This document shows, in pieces, positions 8,824 through 19,650 of a stretch of 64,000 bases of DNA. The notes under the pieces were generated by a model. That model did not search any database. It saw nothing but the letters and a program-made list of their open reading frames with translations, and had not been told where the DNA came from. Source of the stretch: Pseudomonadota bacterium (GTDB lineage: Bacteria > Pseudomonadota > Alphaproteobacteria > Rhizobiales > Pleomorphomonadaceae); contig JAGSYV010000005.1 in NCBI GenBank assembly GCA_018262505.1, positions 35,292 through 99,291 on the forward strand. The letters are read 5' to 3'. The position numbers and the translations under genes were made by a program. Position 1 is the first letter of the stretch. Every line of letters begins with the position of its first letter.

Positions 8824-9663
8824 ATGTCCAAGGCAAGACACTCAACGCTGCGCACCAGCCTCGTCCATGTGGCGCTGATCGCCTACACCCTGGTGGCACT
8901 GTTCCCGGTGTTTCTCACCATCGTCAACTCGTTCAAGAGCAAGCAGGCGATCTTCGGCCAGCCGCTGCGCCTGCCCGGTCCGTCGACCTTCAGCCTGATC
9001 GGTTACGAGACGGTGCTGAAACAGGGCGATTTCATCACCTATTTTGAAAACAGCACCATCGTCACGGTCGTCTCGATCTTCCTGGTGCTGCTGTTCGGCG
9101 CCATGGCGGCCTTTGCTCTCTCCGAATACCGCTTTCGGGGCAACACGCTGATGGGGCTTTACCTTGCCATCGGCATCATGATCCCGATCCGCCTCGGCAC
9201 AGTGGCGCTGCTGCAGGGCATGGTCGCGAGCGGACTCGTCAACACGCTGACCGCCCTGGTGCTGGTCTACACGGCGCAGGGGCTGCCGCTCGCCGTCTTC
9301 ATCCTGTCGGAATTCATGCGGACGGTTTCGGACGATCTCAAGAATGCCGGCCGCATCGACGGCCTCAGCGAATACGCCATCTTCTTCCGTCTGGTGCTGC
9401 CGCTGGTTCGTCCGTCCATGGCGACGGTGGCCGTGTTCACCATGATCCCGATCTGGAACGACCTGTGGTTCCCGTTGATCCTCGCCCCAAGTGAGGCCAC
9501 CAAGACGGTGACGCTCGGCGCGCAGCTGTTCATCGGCCAGTTCGTGACCAACTGGAACGCCGTTCTGGCAGCGCTGTCGCTGGCCATTTTCCCGGTGCTC
9601 ATCCTCTACGTCATCTTCTCGCGGCAACTGATCCGCGGCATCACCTCGGGAGCGGTCAAATGA
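8824..9663 (+). CDS. CUT1 ABC transporter permease, MalG-like
   Basis: 279 residues, six membrane helices. The EAA-type loop is NAGRIDGLSEYAIFFRLVLP near residues 173-192, and the C-terminus RQLIRGITSGAVK is typical of MalG partners. A GGGAGGGG ribosome site lies 5 bp before the ATG. Its stop overlaps the start of the broken oxidoreductase gene by 4 bp (ATGA), so the operon continues through the ATPase. Confidence 0.92.
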   Translation: MSKARHSTLRTSLVHVALIAYTLVALFPVFLTIVNSFKSKQAIFGQPLRLPGPSTFSLIGYETVLKQGDFITYFENSTIVTVVSIFLVLLFGAMAAFALSEYRFRGNTLMGLYLAIGIMIPIRLGTVALLQGMVASGLVNTLTALVLVYTAQGLPLAVFILSEFMRTVSDDLKNAGRIDGLSEYAIFFRLVLPLVRPSMATVAVFTMIPIWNDLWFPLILAPSEATKTVTLGAQLFIGQFVTNWNAVLAALSLAIFPVLILYVIFSRQLIRGITSGAVK

Positions 9664-10621
9664 CATCGCCCGTTCGCGTCCTTTCCGCCGGCCTCGGCAA
9701 CATGGGCCGATCGCCCCGTCCTTCCCCGAAGCGCTCAAGGCGCTGAAGCCGGACATGGCGTCGATCAGCACCTATTCGGAGAGCCACGCCGACTTTGCGG
9801 TGATGGCCATGGAACAGGGCTGCCACGTGTTCGTGGAGAAGCCTCTCGCCACCACCGTGGCCGACGCCCGGCGCATCATCGACTGCGCCATCGCCAACAA
9901 GCGCAAGCTCGTCATCGGCTACATCCTGCGTCACCATCCCTCGTGGCAGCGCTTCATCGCCGAGGCGCGGGCGCTCGGTGGTCCCTATGTCTTCCGCATG
10001 AACCTCAACCAGCAGTCCTCCGGCAAGACCGGCAAGACCTGGGAAACCCACAAGGCGCTGATGAACACGACGTCGCCGATCGTCGATTGCGGCGTCCACT
10101 ATATCGACGTCATGTGCCAGGTGACCGACGCCGAGCCGACGGAAGTGCGCGGCATGGGGCTCAGGCTCTCCAACGAGATCGCGCCCGACATGTACAATTA
10201 CGGCCACCTGCAGGTGATCTTTTCCGACGGATCGCTCGGTTGGTACGAGGCGGGCTGGGGACCGATGATGTCCGAGCAGGCCTTCTTCGTGAAGGATATC
10301 ATTTCGCCGAACGGCTCGGCCTCCATCGTCATGAAGGAAGGCAAGTCGGACGACGTCGATGCCCACACCCGCACCTCGACCATCCGCGTCCACAAGGCGG
10401 CAACCGGCCCCGACGGTGCTTTTCTTGCCCCCGACGTCGATTACACGATGGCCGGCGAGCCCGGCCACCAGGAGCTTTGCGAGCTGGAACAGGCCTTTAT
10501 GCTGAAGGCGATCGTCGAGGATATCGACCTCACCCAGCACATGAACGACGCATTGAAATCGCTGGCCGTCTGCCTCGCCGCCGACGAGAGCGTCCGCACC
10601 GGCAAGCCGGTCAAGCTGTAA
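9660..10621 (+). pseudogene. Gfo/Idh/MocA-family oxidoreductase, internally deleted and frameshifted
   Basis: The reading frame opens at 9660 with MTSPVRVLSAGLGNMGRS, the Rossmann dinucleotide-binding start of the family, but hits a stop at about 9745. The homology resumes in another frame from about 9716 (PSFPEALKALKPDMASISTY) and runs through the catalytic HVFVEKPLATT motif to 10621. Comparison with the family layout indicates that roughly 30 residues (second half of the Rossmann unit) are missing at about 9708-9716, along with the frame. A shortened protein could start at 9755 but would lack the NAD(P) site. Either a real lesion or an assembly error; the rest of the operon is intact. Confidence 0.85.
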
Positions 10622-10632
10622 GGAAGTAGCCC

Positions 10633-11634
<1,002 letters not shown>

Positions 11635-11658
11635 TTGACTGCCCCATTCTTCAGAGAT

Positions 11659-11684
11659 GCCGCCTGCGGGCGGCGTTTCTTTTT
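11659..11684 (+). terminator. Rho-independent terminator of the ABC sugar operon
   Basis: GCCGCC-TGCG-GGCGGC hairpin followed by GTTTCTTTTT, 25 bp after the ATPase stop codon. Confidence 0.85.
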
Positions 11685-11763
11685 CCGCTGCCAGCAATTC
11701 CGATCAAGCGATATCGGTTGCATCAGGGCATGAAGGAGACGCCTCTCAACCCACGAGGATGAA

Positions 11764-12594
11764 ATGGGCGTTCTGGAAAAGGCGATCTGGTACCTTGAGC
11801 TGAACATCGGGCGTCCGATGACGCTCGCCGAGCTGGCAGACCTTTGCTCTGCCAGCCCCTGGCACCTGTCGCGCCTCTTTCAGACGAATGTCGGTCTCGC
11901 ACCGATGAGCTATTTGAGAGCCCGGCGGCTTGCGATTGCCGCGGAGGCTTTGGCGACAGGCGATCAGGAGATCCTGCCCGTCGCTCTCGACGCGGGCTAC
12001 GGCTCCCATGAGGCATTCACCCGGGCTTTCGCCAGTTGCTTCGGCGTGCTGCCAAGCACAGTTCGTCAAGCCCGAACCACAAGCTGCCTGACCTTGATGG
12101 AGCCTTGGACCATGCGCAAGGATATGATCGTCGACCTAGCCGCCCCCAAGTTCCGTGAGCGCGGAGCCTTCCGCGTGATCGGTCTTTCGACGCGCTGCAC
12201 CTTCGAAACCAATGCCGCCATTCCCCGGCTGTGGGGCGATTTCAATCCGCGTTGCGGCGAGATTCCATCGCCTGTGGGCACAGCCGCCTATGGTGTCTGC
12301 TGCGACATGGAAGCCGACGGGCATTTCCGTTACATCGCGGGTCTCGAATCCACGTCGACGCGCGTTCCTGAGGGGTTCGATTTCGTCGACATTCCAGCGA
12401 GCCGATATGCCGTCTTCGAGCACGTCGGGCATCTCTCAGAGTTCAACAAGACCGTCTATACCATCTGGAACAAGGCCTTGCCCGACGCCGGACTGGAACC
12501 GGCCAAGACGCCGGACTTCGAGCTCTACGACGAGCGCTTCCATCCCAAGACCGGCGACGGCACGGTGGAGATCTGGATTCCCATTGCCCGCTGA
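11764..12594 (+). CDS. AraC-family regulator with C-terminal GyrI-like effector domain
   Basis: 276 residues. An N-terminal AraC/XylS double helix-turn-helix (residues about 8-105; MTLAELADLCSASPWHLSRL, then ALDAGYGSHEAFTRAFASCF) is followed by a GyrI-like small-molecule binding domain (about 120-276; FDFVDIPASRYAVFEHVGHL and the C-terminal TVEIWIPIA). The order matches Rob- or BmrR-like multidrug and stress regulators. It is transcribed alone and convergent with gor. No target can be named. Confidence 0.9.
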   Translation: MGVLEKAIWYLELNIGRPMTLAELADLCSASPWHLSRLFQTNVGLAPMSYLRARRLAIAAEALATGDQEILPVALDAGYGSHEAFTRAFASCFGVLPSTVRQARTTSCLTLMEPWTMRKDMIVDLAAPKFRERGAFRVIGLSTRCTFETNAAIPRLWGDFNPRCGEIPSPVGTAAYGVCCDMEADGHFRYIAGLESTSTRVPEGFDFVDIPASRYAVFEHVGHLSEFNKTVYTIWNKALPDAGLEPAKTPDFELYDERFHPKTGDGTVEIWIPIAR

Positions 12595-12606
12595 GAGGCG
12601 CGGCGT

Positions 12607-12647
12607 CGCCCTCCGTCACCGGCCTTATCTGTGCCGGACGGAGGGCG
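12607..12647. terminator. Bidirectional terminator between the AraC-type gene and gor
   Basis: An 11-bp perfect stem CGCCCTCCGTC / GACGGAGGGCG with a nested CCGGC/GCCGG, placed between the convergent genes. It overlaps the last codons of gor. Confidence 0.65.
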
Positions 12648-13992
12648 TCCTTAGCGTGACCAGCTCCTCGGCGGCGGTCGGGTGGACGGCCATGGTGCGA
12701 TCGAAGTCGCGCTTGGTCGCGCCCATGGTCAAGGCAACGCCGACGAGCTGGATCATCTCGCCGGCATCCGGGCCCATGATGTGGACGCCGAGCACACGAT
12801 CGGTGACCGCATCGACGACCACCTTCATGAAGGTACGCTCGTCGCGACCGGCGAGAATGTTGCGCATCGGCCGGAATTCGGTCTTGTAGACGTCCACCGC
12901 CTGGTAGGTGGCGCAAGCTGCCTCTTCCGACAGGCCGACCGTGCCAACTTCAGGCGTGGTGAAAATCGCCGTTGGAAGCAGCGAATGGTCGGCAAAGCTT
13001 TCCTTGCCGCCAAACACCGTATCGGCAAAGGCGTGCCCCTCGCGGATGGCCACCGGCGTCAGTTGGGCGCGATTGGTCACGTCCCCCACGGCATAGATGG
13101 AAGGGACCGACGTTTCCGACAGCGCGTTGACGACCACCGCGCCATCCTGATCGAGCACCACACCCTGGTTTTCGAGACCAAGTCCCGTTGTGTTCGGCTT
13201 GCGACCGGTCGCGGCAAGAATGAGATCGGTGTCGAGGTTGGCGCCATCCATCAGCTCGACGGCGAAACCAACCGCCGTCTTGTCGATGCGACGCACCTGC
13301 ACGCCGGTCCTGAGGTCAACGCCACGCGCTCTGAGCGCATCGGCGAGCTTGTCGCGCACTTCGCGATCGAAGCCGCGCAGAACCTGCTCACCGCGGTAAA
13401 GCACGGTGGTGGCCACGCCGAGGCCGTTGAGGATGGACGCAAACTCCAGGGCGATGTAGCCACCGCCAATCACCACGGCCCTTTCAGGCAGACTCGGAAG
13501 GTCGAACATGTCGGTCGAGGTGACCGCATGTTCCATGCCGGGAACCTCCGGGAGAATCGGACGATTGCCGGTGGCGATCAAAATGCGGCCAGCGGTGATC
13601 GTGCGCCCCGACGCCACGAGGCGAACCTCGTTGGGGCCGGTGATGACGGCGCGATCCCGAATGACCTCGGCGCCCGATCGCTCGAGGTTGCCGACATAAA
13701 TGCCCTCGAGACGGGTGATCTCCCGCTCCTTGGCCTCTCTCAGCGCATTCCAGTCGAAGGTCCGTTCGCCAACCGTCCAGCCAAAGCCGGCCGCATCGTT
13801 GAACTCGCCGGCAAAACGGGAAGCGTAGACCAGGAGTTTCTTCGGTACGCAGCCGCGGATGACGCAGGTACCTCCGAACCGGGATTCCTCGGCGATGGCG
13901 ACGCGAGCGCCATAGCCGGCAGAAATGCGCGCGGCGCGGACCCCGCCGGAGCCCGCGCCGATAACGAAGAGATCATAGTCGAAAGATGCCAT
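12625..13992 (-). CDS. gor: Glutathione-disulfide reductase
   Basis: NADPH-dependent flavoprotein that keeps glutathione reduced in the cytosol. About 455 residues: FAD-binding DYDLFVIGAGSGGVRAAR at the N-terminus, redox-active disulfide GGTCVIRGCVPKKL (the CVIRGC variant of alphaproteobacterial and cyanobacterial GORs), NAD(P)-binding VVIGGGYIALEFA, and the C-terminal dimer motif MAVHPTAAEELVTL with the catalytic His. ATG at 13992 is chosen; TTG and GTG codons lie just upstream in frame. The DUF2059 gene precedes it by 77 bp in the same direction. Confidence 0.95.
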   Translation of the reverse strand: MASFDYDLFVIGAGSGGVRAARISAGYGARVAIAEESRFGGTCVIRGCVPKKLLVYASRFAGEFNDAAGFGWTVGERTFDWNALREAKEREITRLEGIYVGNLERSGAEVIRDRAVITGPNEVRLVASGRTITAGRILIATGNRPILPEVPGMEHAVTSTDMFDLPSLPERAVVIGGGYIALEFASILNGLGVATTVLYRGEQVLRGFDREVRDKLADALRARGVDLRTGVQVRRIDKTAVGFAVELMDGANLDTDLILAATGRKPNTTGLGLENQGVVLDQDGAVVVNALSETSVPSIYAVGDVTNRAQLTPVAIREGHAFADTVFGGKESFADHSLLPTAIFTTPEVGTVGLSEEAACATYQAVDVYKTEFRPMRNILAGRDERTFMKVVVDAVTDRVLGVHIMGPDAGEMIQLVGVALTMGATKRDFDRTMAVHPTAAEELVTLRTPSVRHR

Positions 13993-14069
13993 CACCAACC
14001 GCCGCGCTGAGGAACCAACGTCCTCATATCACGTCACTAGCCGGTCGTGGCAACTGCCGCCCACGTCAC

Positions 14070-14576
14070 TTAGAAGTTATAGCCGCGCTTGTTGAGCTCG
14101 TCCCGCGACCGCGTCACGATCTCGGTCGAGATGGCATCCCGCCAGATACCGGCAGAGCGCATCGAATCCTGGATGATGACCGGGGCCATCTGACCGTATT
14201 TCTCACCAACCGGCGATTTGAAGAAAGCGGTGATCTGCTTCAGCTCGTCCTCGCTGAAACGACCGGCCCAGACGCGCTCCAGCTCACGATCGAGGTCCGG
14301 GCGGCGCTTGGCAAGGTCGAGAGCGACGGAGCTGACGACTTCCTCGATATCCTTGGCAGCACCGGGGTTGGAGCGCTGGAAGAGCGCCTTTGTCTGGTCG
14401 GCAAGGTTGAGGAGGATTTCGTTGAACTGCTCGGAAGCGTGGGCCGCGGCGATGGTCTCGCGAGCCGCGGCAATATGGGACTCGGTGAAGTCCTCTGAAA
14501 GTGCCGGAGACGCCAGCGCGGCGATCACCATGGCCGCCGCCAGCGGGCGGCGGAGAAGGTTCAGGGTCCGGTGCAT
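14070..14576 (-). CDS. DUF2059 domain-containing exported protein
   Basis: 168 residues with a signal peptide (hydrophobic AAAMVIAALASPALS, cleavage near residue 27) and a helical DUF2059 domain (FSEDELKQITAFFKSPVGEK near residues 105-124). The family is common next to gor in Rhizobiales, but its function is unknown. ATG 14576 has a GGAG site about 8 bases upstream. It probably shares a transcript with gor. Confidence 0.85.
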   Translation of the reverse strand: MHRTLNLLRRPLAAAMVIAALASPALSEDFTESHIAAARETIAAAHASEQFNEILLNLADQTKALFQRSNPGAAKDIEEVVSSVALDLAKRRPDLDRELERVWAGRFSEDELKQITAFFKSPVGEKYGQMAPVIIQDSMRSAGIWRDAISTEIVTRSRDELNKRGYNF

Positions 14577-14948
14577 ACACAAATCTCCGATATCGACTTC
14601 GTCGTTGACTTCAATGGTCCCAAGGGCAAGCTTTCCAGACGCCCGTCACAGCGCCAACGCAACTCCAACACGGAATCGTTGGCGGTGTCGGTCGCATCGA
14701 AAGCGCCGTCGCCCCAGCCTGTGAAACCGAATTCTGGCGAAATGATGCGCCCGCCGCGATCAAGCCCCATTTCCCCGGAAACGGTCCCCGCTGGTTTGCC
14801 GCAAACTGACCAATGCCGCAAGCCCGTTGCGTAGGGACGAGACCTTGGTCGACCTGCGCCAAGCCCCAATATGGGCAAGTGCCCCTGTCATCTCCCCATC
14901 GGCATGCTAAACCCTTGCCTCATCGCCTGGGGAAAAGTGGGTCGAACA
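14577..14948. other. Non-coding interval, nothing recognised
   Basis: 372 bp between the divergent DUF2059 gene and the phosphatase gene. Short open frames exist on both strands, including a 105-codon minus-strand frame, but none has a ribosome site or a recognisable motif. It must hold both promoters. Confidence 0.4.
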
Positions 14949-15623
14949 ATGCGTCCGGTTGTGGTTTTCGATCTTGACGGCACGTTGCTCGACACGGCGC
15001 CCGACCTTCTACGGGCGCTGAACCAGATTCTGAACGAAGAGGGTCTTTCCGCAGTCCAGCGCGCCGATGTGGCAGGCCTGTTCGGCCATGGCGCTCGGGC
15101 TCTGATCGGCGAAGGATTTCGTAGAGGCAACCGACCGCTCGACGCGCCACGGCTGCCAGGATTGGTCGAGCGATTCGTTGCCTTCTATGCCGCCGAAATC
15201 GCAGCCGAGACGCGGCCCTACCCTGGCCTCGTTGAGGCCCTCACCCGACTTTCCCGTCGCGGTTTTGGCTTGGCCGTGTGCACCAACAAACGGGAAGTCC
15301 TGGGCGAGGCGGTGCTCAAGGGGACCGGCCTTTACGCTTTATTCGCCGCCGTGATCGGTGGCGACAGCCTGCCCGAGCAGAAGCCGCACCCACGCCCTCT
15401 CCTTGAGGCAGTCGCCCGTGCCGGCGGCAGGGCGGATATGGCGGTCATGGTTGGCGACAGCGAGACCGACATCGCCACGGCGCGGGCCGCCAGCGTCCCG
15501 GTGATCGCCGTGGATTTCGGCTACGGCGGTCGCCCGGCGGTCGAGTTCGGCGCCGACATCGTCATCAGCCACTATGACGAACTGAACCGGGCCATAGACA
15601 CGCTTCTGCCGAGTTGCCGCTAG
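14949..15623 (+). CDS. gph: Phosphoglycolate phosphatase-like HAD hydrolase
   Basis: 224 residues. HAD motif I VVFDLDGTLLDTAPD at residues 4-18, motif II VCTNKRE near 110, motif III Lys in EQKPHPRPL near 150, motif IV MVGDSETDIATARAA near 178. An alpha-helical cap of C1 type lies between motifs I and II. This is the Gph type that removes 2-phosphoglycolate; substrate is assigned by family resemblance. ATG 14949 is where homology starts. The stop overlaps that of the mgtC fragment on the other strand. Confidence 0.88.
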   Translation: MRPVVVFDLDGTLLDTAPDLLRALNQILNEEGLSAVQRADVAGLFGHGARALIGEGFRRGNRPLDAPRLPGLVERFVAFYAAEIAAETRPYPGLVEALTRLSRRGFGLAVCTNKREVLGEAVLKGTGLYALFAAVIGGDSLPEQKPHPRPLLEAVARAGGRADMAVMVGDSETDIATARAASVPVIAVDFGYGGRPAVEFGADIVISHYDELNRAIDTLLPSCR

Positions 15624-15823
15624 TCGCCGAGCGTGATCCTGCAGAAGGTGGCGATGGCCAAACCAACCAACATGTTCGTTCTCAAACCCGCTGGATTCCT
15701 GTGAACGTCGCGCTTCCGTCCGACCAGGCCACACGGAAGGGCCGCGCCGATTGTCCAGAGCTGCAGGATCTCGATCGGCAGCGGAAACTCGAACGTGAAT
15801 TCTCTGATTATGCTTTGCGGCAT
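15620..15823 (-). pseudogene. Truncated MgtC/SapB-family membrane protein fragment
   Basis: 67 codons starting at ATG 15823 with an AGAAGGA ribosome site. The N-terminal helix (PIEILQLWTIGAALPCGLVG) is followed by RNPAGLRTNMLVGLAIATF, matching the conserved PAGLRTHMLV core of MgtC proteins. The family normally runs for at least 130-160 residues, and here it stops immediately after the second helix, abutting the gph stop codon. I read it as the 5' remnant of a deleted mgtC-type gene. A functional mini-protein cannot be excluded. Confidence 0.65.
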
Positions 15824-16263
15824 AGTCCTTCTTCTGTTTGCCGACAAAAACTTCGCGGAGGAGAAAGGTTCCGGGCTGACTCACTCTGTAATAATACTAG
15901 GTCGGCCTTGCCAAGGACACTCGACGTGAGGTTGTTCGTTGCATCCATTTCCGCTTAAGTGGCATCAGGGAACGAATTGTGTCAGCATGAACTTAGTGTC
16001 TGGCGTAATTAGTATAATACTCGAAACTAGACAGAGTAATTGCAACGCCTACGCGCAAGAGCCCAACTCGGCCCCTTGTAAACAATACGGAACGTAACCT
16101 CACGAAACAAACCCATTTGAGGCGAAGCAACGATTGCGACCATCGTCGAAAGGGTGAATCTTGATGCTTAATGCTTGGGGAATATTTTTTCGTTGTTAAC
16201 GGTTGCCGGCTAGACAGGGGGGAGCTGTCAGGTTTGACAGCGGTGTCAGCGCTGGGGGATCCG
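15824..16263. other. AT-rich intergenic region upstream of the chemoreceptor
   Basis: 440 bp visibly lower in GC than its surroundings (for example ATTAGTATAATACTCGAAAC near 16008-16027), with no convincing coding frame. It contains the promoter for the chemoreceptor and possibly for the mgtC fragment. The composition and the adjacent truncated gene suggest a past insertion or deletion. Confidence 0.4.
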
Positions 16264-18456
16264 GTGAACATTCAATCGATTAAGGTCAAGATCGTCTCGT
16301 TGTCCGTCGTTTGCCTGGTAACGACTGTCGCGGCCGTCGTTGGCTATGGCGTGTTCGCCAGCAAGAAGGTCAACGAACAAACCAACAAGAGCGTCTCTCA
16401 GTTGCTTGACGCAAAATCGCGCGAAGCCCTGCAGGCAATCGCCACGACGCAAGCTGGAGACATCCGCGCGGAAGTGGACACAGCATTTGCCGCGGCCCGC
16501 AACATGGCGCGCGCCTTCGAAGTCATGGTCGGCGATGGTGAGTCCGCGACGCCGGTCGAACTGCGCCGGGCCCAGCTCAATGCCACGCTGCTCAATGTTC
16601 TCAAGGACAATCCGCGCTTCAACGGCACCTACAGCGCCTGGGTCGTCGACGGCCTTGATGGCAATGACGCGGCCTCCAAAGGCAAGACCAACATCGGCTC
16701 GGACCAGACCGGGCGCGCCCTTCCTTATTGGACACGCGACAGCGCCGGCAAGATCGCGCTCCAGCCACTGGTTGAATACGACAGCCGCGAGAGCCACCCC
16801 AACGGCCTCATGAAGGGTGGTTGGTTCATCGGCCCGCAGGAAACCGGCAAGGAAAGCATCCTCGCCCCCCTGCCCTATATCGTCCAGGGCAAGGCCGTCT
16901 TCCTCTCGACGATGTCGGTTCCCATCACGGTCAACGGCAAGTTCCTGGGCGTCGCCGGCGCCGACTTCGATCTGTCGGCCATTCAGAAGCTGGCAGAAGC
17001 TGTGAATGGGCAAATCTACGGTGGCGCCGGTGCCATCACCATTGCGACCGATAAGGGGCTGGTCGTCGCCTCAAGTCTCGATCCCACAGCCATCGGCGGA
17101 CCGCTGTCAAAGCTTCTCCCCTCATGGCAGGAGGACATGAAGACGATCGTCGCCGGTAAGCAGGACATCACCTATGAAGAGGCGACTGATCGCCTGCGTG
17201 TGTTCGCCCCCGTGCCGCTCGGCCGCACCGGAACGAACTGGTCGGTGATCATCGGCGTTCCGCGTGCGGTGGTCATGGCCGACGTTACCAAGCTTGCGAC
17301 AGAAACTGGCGCTGCCCAGAATGACAGCACCAGCAACCAGGCCATCGTGTCGCTGGTGGCTACTCTTGCCGGCATCTTCGTGATGTGGCTGGTTTCGCTG
17401 TCGGTCAGCAAGCCCATCCAGCGCCTCACCGCTGCCATGGAAGGCCTCGCAGCCCGCAAGACCGGCATCGTCGTGCCGGGTACCGATCGTAAGGATGAGA
17501 TCGGCGCCATGGCCCGCACCGTCGGCATCATTCAGGATAACGCCGTTGTCGATGCCAAAGCGGCGAGTGAACAGTCGGCAGCCAACGACGCCCGCATCGC
17601 GGCGGAACGCAAGACGGCGATGGATCGCATGGCCGACGAATTCGAGAGATCGGTCGGCGCCATCGTTGGTTCGGTTTCCTCGGCATCGACGCAACTCCAG
17701 TCGGCCGCCCAAACCTTGACCAGTACGGCCGAGGATACGTCGGTGCGCTCTGCCGAGGTTGCCCAGGCATCCGAAGAGGCTTCTGCCAACGTCAACACCG
17801 TGGCTTCGGCCTCCGAGGAGATGGCGGTTTCCGTCCAGGAAATCAGCCGCCAGGTTGCCGAAAGCGCGCGGATGGCAGCCAGCGCCGTGCAGGAAGCCGT
17901 TGGCACCGCCAAGACCGTGAAAGACCTGTCGGAAGCCGCCCAGCGGATCGGCGAGATCGTCGACCTGATCGGCAATGTCGCCGGCCAGACCAACCTACTG
18001 GCCCTCAACGCGACGATCGAAGCGGCCCGTGCCGGTGAGGCCGGAAAGGGCTTTGCCGTGGTCGCCTCCGAGGTCAAGAACCTGGCCGATCAGACCGCCA
18101 AGGCGACAGCTCAGATCAGCGCGCAGATCTCCGGCATTCAGTCGTCCACCGGCACCGCCGTCTCGGCCATCGACAGCATCTCCAAGACCATCGAGAAGAT
18201 GGATGAGATCGCCGCGCTGATCGCCGCGGCAGTTGAGGAACAGGCGGCTACGACGCAGGACATTGCCCAGAACGTCCAGAGTGCATCGACTGGTACGACC
18301 AACGTGTCCCGGAACATCGTACTGGTCACGCAAGCGGCCTCGGCCACAAGCGCCGCTGCCGAACAGGTTCTGAGTTCGTCGGCGGAACTGTCGCAGCAGT
18401 CGGACATGCTGAAGGAACAGGTCAGAACCTTCCTGGCAACTGTCCGCGCCGCCTAG
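16264..18456 (+). CDS. Methyl-accepting chemotaxis protein with Cache sensor domain
   Basis: 730-residue receptor. The N-terminal membrane helix is near residues 8-30, a periplasmic double-Cache-type domain covers about 35-365 ([30 protein letters not shown]), and the second helix is near 385-405 ([20 protein letters not shown]). HAMP follows from about 406, then a long signalling domain with the hairpin tip [20 protein letters not shown] and [20 protein letters not shown]. The GTG start at 16264 follows GGGGGAT; the frame is open 31 codons further but without a ribosome site. The ligand is unknown. The TAG stop is provided by the CTAG of a palindromic repeat. Confidence 0.92.
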   Translation: MNIQSIKVKIVSLSVVCLVTTVAAVVGYGVFASKKVNEQTNKSVSQLLDAKSREALQAIATTQAGDIRAEVDTAFAAARNMARAFEVMVGDGESATPVELRRAQLNATLLNVLKDNPRFNGTYSAWVVDGLDGNDAASKGKTNIGSDQTGRALPYWTRDSAGKIALQPLVEYDSRESHPNGLMKGGWFIGPQETGKESILAPLPYIVQGKAVFLSTMSVPITVNGKFLGVAGADFDLSAIQKLAEAVNGQIYGGAGAITIATDKGLVVASSLDPTAIGGPLSKLLPSWQEDMKTIVAGKQDITYEEATDRLRVFAPVPLGRTGTNWSVIIGVPRAVVMADVTKLATETGAAQNDSTSNQAIVSLVATLAGIFVMWLVSLSVSKPIQRLTAAMEGLAARKTGIVVPGTDRKDEIGAMARTVGIIQDNAVVDAKAASEQSAANDARIAAERKTAMDRMADEFERSVGAIVGSVSSASTQLQSAAQTLTSTAEDTSVRSAEVAQASEEASANVNTVASASEEMAVSVQEISRQVAESARMAASAVQEAVGTAKTVKDLSEAAQRIGEIVDLIGNVAGQTNLLALNATIEAARAGEAGKGFAVVASEVKNLADQTAKATAQISAQISGIQSSTGTAVSAIDSISKTIEKMDEIAALIAAAVEEQAATTQDIAQNVQSASTGTTNVSRNIVLVTQAASATSAAAEQVLSSSAELSQQSDMLKEQVRTFLATVRAA

Positions 18457-18556
18457 ATCGTCGTGCGTCCTAACGGACGCAAGGTGACGATCTAGTTCTT
18501 TGTTTGAGCATCAGATTTTCCGAAAACCGGATTCCACTTTTCGGTCCGATGCTCTC
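18453..18556. repeat. Mosaic palindromic intergenic repeat, copy B
   Basis: Same layout as copy A at 2408. A CTAGATCGTC...GACGATCTAG hairpin with an inner GCGTCC/GGACGC stem is followed by CCGAAAA...TTTTCGG and ATGCTCT. Its first CTAG contains the stop codon of the chemoreceptor gene. Confidence 0.8.
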
Positions 18557-18575
18557 GGCAGAGAAAAGCCAACAC

Positions 18576-18620
18576 GACCCGCGAGAAGCCGCAAGGTTTC
18601 CCGCGGGTCTTTCTTTTTTT
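18576..18620 (+). terminator. Rho-independent terminator after the chemoreceptor gene
   Basis: GACCCGCG pairs with CGCGGGTC across an 18-base loop region, followed by TTTCTTTTTTT. The following 208 bp, up to the moeB-like gene, show nothing further. Confidence 0.8.
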
Positions 18621-18828
18621 GTGAATTGGCGCAGGCCGGCTGCCTTGCGATTTCGAACAGCGCAGCGGCGGGATGAGGCGGTGAAAAGCCATCATGGCGC
18701 TGGAAACCGCTGCGCCGATACGCGATGATCCAGCTTCAGCCAGCCGCGTATTTCCAGCCAGAGCATTTGGTTTGATCTGGTGATCCCTACCATCGCGCAC
18801 CGACAAGGCACATCAAGGAACGCCGCCC

Positions 18829-19644
18829 ATGACTTCCCCTCTGAGCCAGGACGAAATCCGCCGTTACTCGCGGCATTTGCTGCTGCGAGACGTCGGCGGC
18901 GCCGGTCAGCAGAAGCTCAAGGCGGCCAGGGTGCTGTGCGTCGGTGCGGGCGGGCTCGGTTCTCCCATCATCGAGTATCTGGCCGCCGCCGGCGTCGGCA
19001 CGCTCGGCCTCGTCGATGACGATGTGGTGTCGCTCTCCAATCTGCAGCGACAGGTCGTGCATTCCACAGCCAACGTCGGCAAGCCCAAAGTCGAGAGCGC
19101 CGCCGAGCGCGTCGCGGCCTTGAACCCCAATGTGGTGACCGAGCTGTTTCCGGTGCGTCTTGACAGCACCAACATCGCCTCCATCTTCGACCGCTTCGAC
19201 ATCATCGTCGACGGAACGGATAATTTCCCGACGCGCTTCCTGGTGGCGGACACCGCCTATGCGCTGCAAAAGCCGCTCGTTTCGGCGGCAGTCCAGGAAT
19301 TCTACGGCTCGGTGACGACGCTTCAGCCCTATTTGCTCGATGACAAGGGGCAGCCTGCGCCGAGCTGGCGTTGCCTGATGCCGCATGAGCCTGAAGGTGA
19401 CGTGCCGACCTGTTCCCAAGTCGGCATTCTCGGCGCGGTGGTCGGTGTGCTTGGCACTCTTGCGGCCTGCGAAGTCCTGAAATTGATTACCGGCGTCGGC
19501 AAGCCTCTGATCGGGCGTCTGCTGATGGTCGACATCCGCGACATGAGAGTGGACACCATCGGCTATCGCCGCCGTCCAGACACAGTGATGCCGGGGTTGC
19601 CAAACCGACCGGCGGAAGCAGATCAGGCTCGATCCCTCATCTGA
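18829..19644 (+). CDS. moeB: MoeB/ThiF/HesA-family adenylyltransferase
   Basis: 271 residues, E1-like fold. ATP-binding VLCVGAGGLGSPIIEYLAAA near residues 35-54, DDDVVSLSNLQRQVVHST near 62-79, and the adenylate Asp in IIVDGTDNFPTRF near 125. A catalytic Cys is present in PTCSQVGILG near 190. It activates the C-terminal GG of MoaD (or ThiS-like) proteins; a MoaD-like protein is encoded at 35944-36216. Only one CxxC pair of the zinc site is not obvious, as in many rhizobial MoeB proteins. It is convergent with moeA. Confidence 0.85.
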   Translation: MTSPLSQDEIRRYSRHLLLRDVGGAGQQKLKAARVLCVGAGGLGSPIIEYLAAAGVGTLGLVDDDVVSLSNLQRQVVHSTANVGKPKVESAAERVAALNPNVVTELFPVRLDSTNIASIFDRFDIIVDGTDNFPTRFLVADTAYALQKPLVSAAVQEFYGSVTTLQPYLLDDKGQPAPSWRCLMPHEPEGDVPTCSQVGILGAVVGVLGTLAACEVLKLITGVGKPLIGRLLMVDIRDMRVDTIGYRRRPDTVMPGLPNRPAEADQARSLI

Positions 19645-19650
19645 TCACAC

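Noticed and set aside
6346-8841. An 831-codon minus-strand frame opposite the sugar ABC genes
   Set aside because: Antisense shadow of intact binding-protein and permease genes; no homology or ribosome site.
14561-14878. A 105-codon minus-strand frame upstream of the DUF2059 gene
   Set aside because: No ribosome site and no recognisable motif; it also runs into the start of the real downstream gene.
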